The notes under the pieces are model-generated. The model made no database searches. It was given only the letters and a program-made list of their open reading frames with translations, and was not told where the DNA came from. DNA of 64,000 nt from Blastocatellia bacterium UBA7656 (lineage in GTDB: Bacteria; Acidobacteriota; Blastocatellia; UBA7656): assembly GCA_002483445.1 (NCBI GenBank), contig DLHY01000101.1, positions 48,516 through 112,515 of the forward strand, written 5' to 3'. Both the position numbers and the translations under genes were made by a program. Positions 24,705 to 33,122 of the stretch are shown piece by piece (positions within the stretch are counted from its first letter, which is position 1; every line of letters begins with the position of its first letter).

Positions 24705-26603
24705 TCACTCAAGATAGGTATAGCGATTTATGTCGCTTTCGTATTCCTGTATGAGCGCCTCGGCCTTATCTTCGGAAATATGTCCGCCCGTCACGCGCTC
24801 TTTCGTCATACGCCGGAAATTCTCCCAAGCCTGATTTCGGTCGTAGCGGGCGAAGGCCAGCATATCGCCTATTCGCCCGCCCTGAACGATCTTCTTGATG
24901 TGATAGCGTCCTTCCGTGTCTATGACGATGTGCGCCTCGTTGGGATTTCCGAAGAGATTGTGAAAACTCCCCATCACTTCCTGATACGCGCCGACTAAGA
25001 ATATGGCGATGTAGTAAGGCTCGCCCGTGAAGGCGTGCAGTTCGAGGACGTCTTTCACATCCTTGAGATCGACGAACTTGTCGATGTGGCCGTCCGAATC
25101 GCACGTTATGTCGACGAAGGTGGCGTAATCGGTCGGCTGCTCGTTGAGGCGATGAATCGGCATGATGGGGAAGAGTTGATCTATGGCCCAGTGATCGGGA
25201 GTCGAGCGGAACACGGAAAAATTGCACAGGTACTTCGAGGCGAGAATTTTTTTCAACTCGTCGAATTCTTCCGCGTGAACCTTCGCATCGCGGGAGAACT
25301 TCGACGCCCGCGTGCATACTTCCCAGAAAAGCACTTCGCCTTTGGCGCGGGCCTCCAAATCGATCAGTCCGAGATTGAACTGCGTGTGCAGTTCGTCCTT
25401 GTGATCGAGCGCGTCGTGATAATACTCGTGAAAGTTCTTAGGGCTTATGTCGTCGTAGAGAGCTTTCAACTCGATTACTACCTGGGGGTCATCGTCGGTC
25501 ACGGTGATTTCGGGCCAGTCATCGGCGAAGGTTTCTATCTCGTCGCGAATCGAAGTGATAAAAACCGCATGATAGGCCGACACCACGCGCCCCGACTCTG
25601 TGACCAGATTAGGCTCAGGAACATTTTCGTCCTCGCAGACGGATTTGATCGTGTAGATCACGTCATTGGCGAACTCCTGAGTGGTGTAGTTGACCGATGA
25701 TTCGAAGGTCGTCTTCGAGCCGTCGTAGTCGACGCCCATCCCGCCGCCTATGTCGAGGAATTCTATGGGGATGTGCATCTGGCGGATTTTGGAATAGACG
25801 CGGGCGGCTTCCTTCATAGCGTTTTTGACGCGCTTTATATCGGTGATCTGCGAGCCGATGTGGAAATGAAGCAGCTTGAAGGTATCCAGCATCTCGGATT
25901 CGCGAAGCAACCGTATGCATTCGAGCATCTCCGAGGGCGTCAGCCCGAACTTCGCCGACTCCCCGCCGGAAGAGGCCCACTTGCCTGCTCCTTTCGAGTA
26001 GAGTTTGGCTCGCATACCGATCATCGGTCGCACGCCTGTTTCCTGAGCGCGGCGGACGATCATTTTCAACTCGTTGAGTTTTTCGACGACTATGATCACG
26101 CGCTTGCCGATGCGGGTTCCCATCAGTGCGAGATTGATGAAGGCTGCGTCCTTGAAGCCGTTGCAGATCAGGAGCGATTCGGGCGATTGTTCCAGAGAGA
26201 GCGCGGCGTAAAGTTCGGCCTTCGATCCGCATTCGACGCCGAAGTTGTGCTTGGCCCCTTCGCGCAGAAGCTCTTCGACGACTTCGCGGCGCGGATTGAC
26301 CTTCATGGGAAACACGCCGAAGTGACCGCCCGTATAATTGAATTCGCGGGCGGCTTCCTGAAACGAGCGATAAATCTTCTTTAACTGGCTCGTGAGTATC
26401 TGAGGGAAGCGAAGCAGGATGGGAACCTGGAGCTTGCGTTGATCTACGAGGTGATCGATTAGTTCCTTGACATCGACGGAGCGAGGGTCGCCTTCAGCGG
26501 GCCGAACCGCCAGATGGCCTTTTCGATTGACCTCGAAGTACCCTGCTCCCCAATTCTCCACACCATAGGTCTCGATGACCTCTTCCAGTGTGATGTTCTT
26601 CAT
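24705..26603 (-). CDS. speA: Biosynthetic arginine decarboxylase
   Basis: 632 residues, the usual length for SpeA. The PLP lysine is in 'FGVFPMKVNPRREVVEELL' (Lys101). 'HFHIGSQITDIKRV', 'LDIGGGMGVDYDGS' and 'NFSVFRSTPDHWAIDQLFPIMPIHRLNEQP' are characteristic of the fold III (alanine-racemase-like) arginine decarboxylases. It makes agmatine from arginine with PLP and Mg2+. The ATG is preceded by GGGGAAG. It forms a pair with the deoxyhypusine-synthase-like gene 37 nt downstream. No agmatinase or agmatine deiminase is visible here, so the next pathway step is elsewhere or handled by the neighbour. Confidence 0.95.
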   Translation of the reverse strand: MKNITLEEVIETYGVENWGAGYFEVNRKGHLAVRPAEGDPRSVDVKELIDHLVDQRKLQVPILLRFPQILTSQLKKIYRSFQEAAREFNYTGGHFGVFPMKVNPRREVVEELLREGAKHNFGVECGSKAELYAALSLEQSPESLLICNGFKDAAFINLALMGTRIGKRVIIVVEKLNELKMIVRRAQETGVRPMIGMRAKLYSKGAGKWASSGGESAKFGLTPSEMLECIRLLRESEMLDTFKLLHFHIGSQITDIKRVKNAMKEAARVYSKIRQMHIPIEFLDIGGGMGVDYDGSKTTFESSVNYTTQEFANDVIYTIKSVCEDENVPEPNLVTESGRVVSAYHAVFITSIRDEIETFADDWPEITVTDDDPQVVIELKALYDDISPKNFHEYYHDALDHKDELHTQFNLGLIDLEARAKGEVLFWEVCTRASKFSRDAKVHAEEFDELKKILASKYLCNFSVFRSTPDHWAIDQLFPIMPIHRLNEQPTDYATFVDITCDSDGHIDKFVDLKDVKDVLELHAFTGEPYYIAIFLVGAYQEVMGSFHNLFGNPNEAHIVIDTEGRYHIKKIVQGGRIGDMLAFARYDRNQAWENFRRMTKERVTGGHISEDKAEALIQEYESDINRYTYLE

Positions 26604-26820
26604 CTAAATTTCTTCCCCGACCGATATGCCACAAGGCGCATAACTGCAACATTCATTAGCGAGTGAATTTATCAGAATAGAGCAGATAGTGTAAAGAACT
26701 TTTTTCTTCAGCCATAATCGCATAATCGCTCGATTGCGGGAGCGGCGAAACAATGATGAGGCGGGGAAGACGCTGTCCCTGCGCGTTTTCAAATCAAACA
26801 GGGTGTCGGATTCAAGCGGT

Positions 26821-26850
26821 TTGACAACATTTCAAAGCGTTTGCGATAAT
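26821..26850 (+). promoter_or_regulatory. sigma70-type promoter of tRNA-Arg
   Basis: TTGACA (26821-26826), an 18-bp spacer and GATAAT (26845-26850). Transcription would begin near 26857, about 25 nt before the mature tRNA. Confidence 0.75.
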
Positions 26851-26881
26851 CACACTCCGTCGTGATCGAGGAAAACCCCTT

Positions 26882-26955
26882 GCGCCCGTAGCTCAGTTGG
26901 ATAGAGCGTGTGGCTACGAACCACAAGGCCGGGAGTTCGAATCTCTCCGGGCGCA
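26882..26955 (+). tRNA. tRNA-Arg (anticodon ACG)
   Basis: The full cloverleaf can be drawn by eye. The acceptor stem is GCGCCCG/CGGGCGC with discriminator A. The D-arm is GCTC...GAGC, and the anticodon stem is TGTGG/CCACA with loop CTACGAA, giving anticodon ACG. The T-arm is GGGAG-TTCGAAT-CTCTC with one G-U pair. No CCA is encoded. A34 would be edited to inosine by TadA, reading CGU/CGC/CGA. The permease gene starts ~120 bp downstream. Confidence 0.95.
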
Positions 26956-27077
26956 TCAAAGATTCAATGAGGCAGGGCCGCTGTGATGGCGGCTCTGAGC
27001 ATTTTGACCCGCGATTTTGTCAGCAGGATGCGCTACCTGAAACCCGATTTCAGTCAGGCAGCTTTTATTTCAAGGTC

Positions 27078-28013
27078 ATGATGAATTTGGCAAAAAGCGA
27101 AAGAGCAGGCGAGAGTGAATCCCCAAAGTCACCGGCTTCCGATCCGATGACGGATGCACCCGCCAGCCCAGGTCAGGTTTTCTACAACCTGCCGGACAAA
27201 CCTGTGGTGACAATCGAAGCCAGTCGTTCGGGGGTTCCGCTCAATCTCCCCGGCCTTTGGGCCTGCCGAGAACTGCTTTACTTTCTCGTCTGGCGCGATG
27301 TCAAAGTGCGCTACAAGCAGACTCTCCTCGGAGCCGTCTGGGCCGTATTGCAACCGCTCGTCACTATGATCATTTTCACTTACTTCTTCGGCAAGCTTGC
27401 GCGCGTGCCTACGGACGGCGTGCCTTATCCGATATTTTTTTACACCGGATTGCTGCTCTGGACTTATTTCTCGAACGCAGTGATGAGCGGCGCCAACAGC
27501 CTTATAAGCAACACCAATCTGATCACGAAGGTCTACTTCCCCCGGTTGATCATTCCGGCCTCGGCAGTCGGCGCAGGGCTGATCGATTTCGCCATTGCTT
27601 CCGTGCTACTTGTATTTTTGCTGATCTATTACAGCTTCCCCGTGACGTGGGGCTATTTGATGCTGATGCCGCTTGTTTTGCTGACCACGCTCTTCGCGCT
27701 CGGCCTGTCCGTATGGCTTGCGGCTCTCAACGTGCGCTATCGCGATGTGCGATATGCTCTGCCATTTCTCATCCAGATATGGATGTTCGTTTCACCTATC
27801 ATCTATCCTTCAACGCTAGTCCCGCAGGAATGGAGATGGGTGATGATTATGAATCCACTGGCAGGAATCATCGAAAACTTTCGCGCGGCGCTTTTAGGGA
27901 AAGAGTTTCACTGGCTGGCGCTCGGTTATTCGACTGTGTTCATAGTGCTGTTGCTCTTATACGGGTCGTACACTTTCAGGCGAATGGAGCGACGCTTCGC
28001 CGAGTTCATTTAA
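27078..28013 (+). CDS. ABC-2-type polysaccharide export permease (Wzm/TagG-like)
   Basis: 311 residues from the ATG at 27078; the open frame extends back into the tRNA, so the earlier Met codons are artefacts. After a ~55-residue cytoplasmic tail, 'LWACRELLYFLVWRDVKVRYKQTLLGAVWAVLQPLVTMIIF' (read in two parts) is the diagnostic start of Wzm/TagG permeases. About six TM segments follow. 'FPRLIIPASAVGAGLIDF' and the last helix 'VFIVLLLLYGSYTFRRMERRFAEFI' are typical. It would export a lipid-linked O-antigen or similar glycan with a Wzt ATPase, but no ATPase is encoded next to it; the following gene is on the other strand. The glycan cluster beyond supports the role. Confidence 0.88.
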   Translation: MMNLAKSERAGESESPKSPASDPMTDAPASPGQVFYNLPDKPVVTIEASRSGVPLNLPGLWACRELLYFLVWRDVKVRYKQTLLGAVWAVLQPLVTMIIFTYFFGKLARVPTDGVPYPIFFYTGLLLWTYFSNAVMSGANSLISNTNLITKVYFPRLIIPASAVGAGLIDFAIASVLLVFLLIYYSFPVTWGYLMLMPLVLLTTLFALGLSVWLAALNVRYRDVRYALPFLIQIWMFVSPIIYPSTLVPQEWRWVMIMNPLAGIIENFRAALLGKEFHWLALGYSTVFIVLLLLYGSYTFRRMERRFAEFI

Positions 28014-28040
28014 GGCTCGATTGAAACCTGTCATCAAAAT

Positions 28041-28127
28041 GGCGTTGCTGCATAATTCTATATCTTGCGTTTTTCGCTGTATAAGCTCAGTCCAAAAGCA
28101 ATATGTAGGCATTTATGCAACAACGCC
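28041..28127. mobile_element. MITE-like element with IS5/IS903-type terminal inverted repeats
   Basis: Ends GGCGTTGCTGCATAA (28041-28055) and TTATGCAACAACGCC (28113-28127) are inverted with 14 of 15 matches. The GGC-x-TTGTTG-x-ATAA form resembles IS903-group ends. The element is only ~87 bp and has no gene. No clear target duplication was seen. It lies between the orphan permease and the convergent HYR gene. Confidence 0.55.
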
Positions 28128-28148
28128 TTTACACCCTCGGATAATCGG

Positions 28149-30809
28149 TCACGGCAAATATACAAGCACGAGCCGAGGAGCCAGGTTCGAATTCCCCGCT
28201 AAAGCGGCTCCTTCCCGCGAGTAATATCGCACCTGTCCGGCTTGCCCCTCTGATTGCTTCTTTATCAGCCATCCATTATTCGCTCCAGCAATCACGTCTG
28301 CCGTTACACTCCAACTGACATCTCCTGTCTGGTTATTGGTGTGCAGAACGCTGGCTGCCGTCGCTGCCGCAAATGCTCCTCCGTTCCAGGCTGCGGTGCA
28401 GTCGTCATTCTGATTGCTTATGTTGGCGTCCTTCGCACACTTCCACGTTACTCCTTCTCCTGTCCCGCGGAAGTTAGGCCCGTCTCCTATATTGTGTCCG
28501 TTTCCTTCAGTCCATTCTGCGAGCAGACGATGCGCATCTACCAGTCTTCCGCTCGATCCCCAGTTGTCGGAGTTCTCAGCGATGTTGAGTACGAGCGTAG
28601 CAGATTGCAGCCCGCTGGTAGAAACCCCTGGCAGGTCAAAGCGAACCAATACACGGTTATGGCCTGAGCTTTGAATTCTCAGCCTTTCATTCGCGCCTTC
28701 ATTAGTGTTGTCAGCGCCATCTCTGAGGAAGCTGTCTGCTGTGGCTATTAACGTACCAGAGACGGCCACCTTGAAGGTGCAACTGGCCTGGTTACCGGAT
28801 TGGTCAGTCGCAGTGCAGATGACGGTCGTGATGCCCAGAGGGAAATCAGAACCTGAGGGCGGCAAGCAAACAACGGATGTGACGGAGCAGTTGTCGGTTA
28901 CTGTTGGGTTAGGGAAGGTGATCGCGGCTGAGAGCTGGCCTATTGCTGCCGTTGCAGTAATGTTCAGAGGACAAATGATCGTCGGCGGTGTTGCTTCTGT
29001 TACCGTCACGGTCGCGATGCAGGTAGCCTGATTGCCTGATGTATCCTCTGCTATGAGCGTCACCTGTGTAGTTCCAACTTCTACCACCGTTCCTGCCGGG
29101 GGAGCCTGACTGATCGATACTTGCGAGCAATTGTCAGTTGCGACAACCTCGCCTGTCAAATCAGGTATGGTTGCCTGACAACTCGAATCCGCCGATATCG
29201 TTTTGTTTGTGGCGCAAGTCGTGATTGTTGGAGGAATCGTTTCGATGACCGTCACTGTGAAACTACAGCTTGGCCCCTGGCTGCTCGTGCAGGTAACCTC
29301 AGTTGCCCCAATCGAGAAAGTCGTTCCTGATGCCGGACTGCAAGTTACCGTGCCACAACCTTCGCTAGATGTAGGAGCAGGATAGTTGACAACAGCACTG
29401 CACTGACCTGAATCAGCTGTGGCTGTAATGTCGCCCGGACATTCAAGTGTGCATCCATTGCCGGTTACTGTCACTGTGAAGCTGCAACTTGCGGTGTTGC
29501 CCGATTCGTCTGTCGCAGTGCAGGTGACCGTAGTAGTTCCCACCTCGAACAGAGATCCTGATGATGGCTCGCACATAACTGAAGCGACTGCGCAATTGTC
29601 GGTTGCGCCAGGCGTGTTGAAATCAACTCTTGCAGCGCCTGAGCCTGCAGGCTCTTCAGCAGCCGTGATATCGGACGGACACGATATCACTGGCGGAGTA
29701 GCGTCGCCGCCTATAACGGTGACTGTAAAGCTGCACGGGCTGCCGCTGTCGCCGCCGCAGGTGACAGTAGTTATGCCATTGGGAAAGGTTGAACCCGATG
29801 GCGGAGAGCAAACTACTGTGCCGCAATCACCGGTACTCGAAGGAGCTGAGTAAGTGGCCGTAGCGCCACATCCTGTACTCTCTACTGTGACGTCGCCCGG
29901 ACAAATGATTGTGCAGGCGAACGTGCTGCCTCTGACTGTAGTCGTTGCAGTAAACGTGTTGTCGGGTTGGTGCAATTCTGTTGTGGAACTGGAGACGTTC
30001 GCGGTATTGAAAATAAGGCTATCATCTGGCGCCGAGCCGCTTACAGAATAAACAAACGTGAAAAGAGCTGTTTGACCGGCAGGCAAGGATTCTATCGAGC
30101 AGGTGGTAATGTCTGACGTCGTGTTACAAGTGAAGGCTGGGCCTGAATCCTGATTCGAAGAAACAAAGGTCGTATTGGCTGGCACCATGTCCGTAAGCTC
30201 GACGTTTTGCGCATCGTCCGGCCCGCGGTTTGACGCTATTACTGTAAATGTCACATTCGAGCCAGCCGCTACCTGCTCTGGACCAACCTTGATGACTGAA
30301 AGATCAACGAAGCTATTGGCAGGGTCTCGAACTGTGAATGTGGCAATAACGACCGGAGTACTCCTGTTATTGATCAACCTGACCGACCAGGTTCCTACCT
30401 GGGCAAATACTCCTGATGTGGGAATCGTAAACGAGTCGCTCTGGGGGTCGGTCGTGATGTCAACCTGATTGGCAATAAAGCCGTCAGGAGCAAGCCACTG
30501 AATCCGCCTCTGACGAAACCCGAGTGACGGCAACGGAGACCCTGTTGCTACTGCGCAGACTGTATCACCCAGAACAAAAGAATTGTCCGGAGTTGCGCAG
30601 TCAGAAGCAAATGTACTGACAGTCTCTGTGCTGGATATTGCATTAAGAGGCGCCTGCATTGTCAGCGCGAAAAGAATGAGAAGAGCGCCAATGGTAGCGA
30701 GCCTGCTGAACGAGCGTCCCGCGCGACTGGCACGATGATTCAGGTAAGATTTGATCCCTCTCATGCTGACAGAATAACTATGGGCCGGAGGGGAACTAGA
30801 GTCTCTCAT
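28149..30809 (-). CDS. Large exported HYR/DUF11 adhesion-type exoprotein
   Basis: 886 residues from the ATG at 30809 (AAGGAG 7 nt upstream; earlier in-frame starts lack this). A signal-type hydrophobic segment lies at ~36-56 ('RLATIGALLILFALTMQAPL'). Next is an Ig-like part, then a DUF11 domain ('DLSVIKVGPEQVAAGSNVTFTVIASNRGPDDAQNV' in parts). About five HYR repeats follow, marked by 'TPPVISCPSDITA', 'GTTTVTCTATDESGN', 'CSFTVTV'. A C-terminal DNRLRE-like module ('TADSFLRDGADNTNEG') ends the protein. Such proteins are extracellular and adhesion- or matrix-like. Paired with the beta-helix gene upstream on the same strand. Confidence 0.88.
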   Translation of the reverse strand: MRDSSSPPAHSYSVSMRGIKSYLNHRASRAGRSFSRLATIGALLILFALTMQAPLNAISSTETVSTFASDCATPDNSFVLGDTVCAVATGSPLPSLGFRQRRIQWLAPDGFIANQVDITTDPQSDSFTIPTSGVFAQVGTWSVRLINNRSTPVVIATFTVRDPANSFVDLSVIKVGPEQVAAGSNVTFTVIASNRGPDDAQNVELTDMVPANTTFVSSNQDSGPAFTCNTTSDITTCSIESLPAGQTALFTFVYSVSGSAPDDSLIFNTANVSSSTTELHQPDNTFTATTTVRGSTFACTIICPGDVTVESTGCGATATYSAPSSTGDCGTVVCSPPSGSTFPNGITTVTCGGDSGSPCSFTVTVIGGDATPPVISCPSDITAAEEPAGSGAARVDFNTPGATDNCAVASVMCEPSSGSLFEVGTTTVTCTATDESGNTASCSFTVTVTGNGCTLECPGDITATADSGQCSAVVNYPAPTSSEGCGTVTCSPASGTTFSIGATEVTCTSSQGPSCSFTVTVIETIPPTITTCATNKTISADSSCQATIPDLTGEVVATDNCSQVSISQAPPAGTVVEVGTTQVTLIAEDTSGNQATCIATVTVTEATPPTIICPLNITATAAIGQLSAAITFPNPTVTDNCSVTSVVCLPPSGSDFPLGITTVICTATDQSGNQASCTFKVAVSGTLIATADSFLRDGADNTNEGANERLRIQSSGHNRVLVRFDLPGVSTSGLQSATLVLNIAENSDNWGSSGRLVDAHRLLAEWTEGNGHNIGDGPNFRGTGEGVTWKCAKDANISNQNDDCTAAWNGGAFAAATAASVLHTNNQTGDVSWSVTADVIAGANNGWLIKKQSEGQAGQVRYYSREGAALAGNSNLAPRLVLVYLP

Positions 30810-30911
30810 AACAGTTTCTCCTTCCAAAACGAGCGTGTTTAACTTATAGCCCATCTTGTCCGATCCGGGTGAAGCAGACAAGACAGGCTTCAGAGAAGGG
30901 AAGGAGAAATG

Positions 30912-31826
30912 TTACGTTGTACCCACGCTGGTGAAATTGCCAGCAGTGTTTGTCGTATTGCCCTGAATGAAATTAGTTCCGCCCGAAATTACTGAACCGG
31001 GGGAACCGGATGTGCCTGTGGTGTTGTTTGCAATCATGCAGTTGTTGATGCGCACAGTGCCGGCAGTAGAAGAATGTATGCCGATGCTTGAGGAATACAC
31101 CACCGTAGTATGCTCCACATTAACTTCTGCGTTCGCACCCGTGCCATCGACCAGTATACCTGTCGGATTGTTTGTAAAGGTAGAACGACTGACTGTGAGC
31201 CGGGTACCCCTCTCCGAACGCAGGCCAGCGCTGCCGCACCTGTCTATAGTGGTATTGTCAATGGTTCCGAGGACAGGAGCGACGGTAGTTGTCACCTTGA
31301 TGCCGTTTAGCGTGCAATTGGATATTCTCGTGTCATTGACGTATAGCTCGCCAGAGGCAGTCTTGTTGACGTCGATGCCGTTTTGAGTGAAGCGGAATAT
31401 TTCGCAATTCGTCACTGACAGGCTCTTCCCCGCGAGAAACCTGATGCCGTTAAGGCCGGTATTGTTGCCGTTGATAGATATGTTGCGTATGTTCACCACA
31501 TCGTTCACGCCGGCATTGATGACGATCCCATTGGTTCCGGCAGCAAGGATCGAGGCGAATGTCCCGCCGCCATCGATTGTGATGGATTTGGTGATAGTCA
31601 CTGCCCCGAATCCGCCTGGGTCTATGCAGTTGATCTCGCCGCCTGCCGCAGTCTTCGAAATCGCCCCTGCAAAAGTCTTGCAGGGAGCAGTGCGGCTGCA
31701 CGGATTTGCATCGTCGCCGACGCCTGATACCCATGTTCTGGTCGCCTGAGCCTGAGCAATTGATGCGCAGAACAGACAGACAGTAAATACTACCAACGCA
31801 CTTATCGCTAATCTTGTAAGTTTCAT
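30912..31826 (-). CDS. Exported right-handed parallel beta-helix protein
   Basis: 304 residues, strong SD GAAGGAGGAAA. Residues 1-26 are a signal peptide ('AISALVVFTVCLFCASIAQAQ'). The mature part begins 'WVSGVGDDANPCSRTAPCKTFAGAI', the common start of acidobacterial beta-helix proteins, and continues with ~20-25-residue rungs rich in N/G/T/I ('IVINAGVNDVVNIRNISINGNN', 'LSVTNCEIFRF', 'LYVNDTRISNC', 'LTVSRSTFTNN'). The pectate-lyase-like fold usually binds or cleaves polysaccharides; no catalytic residues can be assigned. Lies 102 nt upstream of the HYR gene, probably cotranscribed. Confidence 0.85.
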   Translation of the reverse strand: MKLTRLAISALVVFTVCLFCASIAQAQATRTWVSGVGDDANPCSRTAPCKTFAGAISKTAAGGEINCIDPGGFGAVTITKSITIDGGGTFASILAAGTNGIVINAGVNDVVNIRNISINGNNTGLNGIRFLAGKSLSVTNCEIFRFTQNGIDVNKTASGELYVNDTRISNCTLNGIKVTTTVAPVLGTIDNTTIDRCGSAGLRSERGTRLTVSRSTFTNNPTGILVDGTGANAEVNVEHTTVVYSSSIGIHSSTAGTVRINNCMIANNTTGTSGSPGSVISGGTNFIQGNTTNTAGNFTSVGTT

Positions 31827-32259
31827 TGATTTCCTCCTTCAAAGTTCGAACTGCTCGGTTTAAGATGGTCAGTTGTCGTATTCCACATAGTCCTTTCGAG
31901 TTTGGATAGCTCTGATTTCGATGCGAAGAATTGAATTTCAGCCGATTCGTTTTTCAATTCCGCGATCTGAAAGTTGAACTCTCGGCCTCGGTCAGCCTTA
32001 CTCTTGAGGAGCCACAGGTCAAAACAAGCAAGATGCCAATATCATTGGCGAGTCGCACAATAATACTAATCAATGTAAAAGTCAACTACAGATTGAAATA
32101 ATGTCCGAGCTTTTCCGCAAGCGGTTTCTGCGCAGCTTGATGAATGAAAATCCAGCGATGAGCGCCGCCATTGCGAGCGCGCCGATCAGATGTTTGAAAC
32201 GCTCTTTCGTTTTCTGTGAGACTTGTGCACGCTTCTCTTTTTGGTATGATTGCGACCTT
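31827..32259. other. Divergent intergenic region
   Basis: 433 bp between the beta-helix gene (minus) and the methyltransferase (plus). It is visibly AT-richer than its surroundings. A possible -10 (TATGAT, 32245-32250) with a weak -35 (TTGTGC, 32223) lies just before the methyltransferase ATG. An open frame extends into it from 32101 but has no coding support. Confidence 0.4.
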
Positions 32260-33099
32260 ATGAGATGGTTCACCAAAATGCTTCCGTCTGTAAAACGGCT
32301 GCTGCGAGAGAGCGACGAGTTGCAATCTCGGATCGCAGAAATGCAGGAGGAACTGAACGCCTTCTATCGGCCTCCTCTCCCGCCTGTCGAATTGCAACTC
32401 AGGGTTGGCGGAGCAGGAAATTTTACGGATGTAGGCGAAGCCTTCTTTAGCCTGTTCAAAAACGTGACGGGTCTGAAGCCTTATGAAGGCGTTCTTGATG
32501 TCGGCTGCGGCTGCGGTCGGATAGCCACACCTCTGATCGGCTATCTGAAGCAAGGTTGGTATTGCGGCTTCGATGTTGATCCTGTTTCTATTGAGTGGTG
32601 CAAGGCGAATATCACGACACGATTACGAAACTTTCAGTTCGATCTGGTTGACCTTAAAAACACTTACTATAATCCGCAGGGCCAAGTCGATCCAGCCGCG
32701 TTTTGTTTTCCTTATCCTGACGATCATTTCGATTTTGCTTTCCTTGCATCGGTCTTCACTCATACTCTTCCTGCCATCACGCGCAACTATCTTTCAGAAC
32801 TCCGTCGCGTTCTCCGGCCCGGTGGCCGCTTGATGATGACCTATTTTCTGATCAACGCGGAGTCGTGGGAATGTGTTTCTTCTGGCCGCAGCCCCCATCC
32901 TTTTCAAGCGCTTGACGATTATTACGTTGTTGATCCGAATAAGCCCGAGACGACCATAGGGTACGATGAAGCGCAGATAACTGAATGGCACGAGAGCGCC
33001 GGTCTGCCTATTCGCAAGCCCGTTCATTATGGTAGCTGGGCTGGTCGCTCATCTTGTCAAAGCTATCAGGATATAGTTATTGCTGACCGACCGGCCTGA
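32260..33099 (+). CDS. Class I SAM-dependent methyltransferase in polysaccharide cluster
   Basis: 279 residues from the ATG at 32260; the frame is open further upstream but without family similarity. An N-terminal helical stretch ('VKRLLRESDELQSRIAEMQEELNAF') is coiled-coil-like. Motif I is 'VLDVGCGCGRIATPLIGYL', followed by 'YCGFDVDPVSIEWCK' and 'FDFAFLASVFTHTLPAITRNYLSELRRVLRPGGRLMMTYF' in parts, a complete Methyltransf_25-like core. The acceptor is probably a glycan or its carrier, by context. A TATGAT box ends 9 bp before ATG, giving a very short leader if used. Confidence 0.85.
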   Translation: MRWFTKMLPSVKRLLRESDELQSRIAEMQEELNAFYRPPLPPVELQLRVGGAGNFTDVGEAFFSLFKNVTGLKPYEGVLDVGCGCGRIATPLIGYLKQGWYCGFDVDPVSIEWCKANITTRLRNFQFDLVDLKNTYYNPQGQVDPAAFCFPYPDDHFDFAFLASVFTHTLPAITRNYLSELRRVLRPGGRLMMTYFLINAESWECVSSGRSPHPFQALDDYYVVDPNKPETTIGYDEAQITEWHESAGLPIRKPVHYGSWAGRSSCQSYQDIVIADRPA

Positions 33100-33122
33100 C
33101 ACGCTCACGAATGAAGAACGGC

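Noticed and set aside
26910..27077. N-terminal extension of the permease frame into the tRNA
   Set aside because: The open frame overlaps the tRNA; ATG at 27078 gives a permease of normal length.
28180..28200. GGTTCGAATTCC resembling a tRNA T-arm
   Set aside because: It lies in the coding end of the HYR gene (on the opposite strand), has no acceptor or anticodon arm around it, and shares only a short T-loop-like 8-mer with the tRNA-Arg at 26882.
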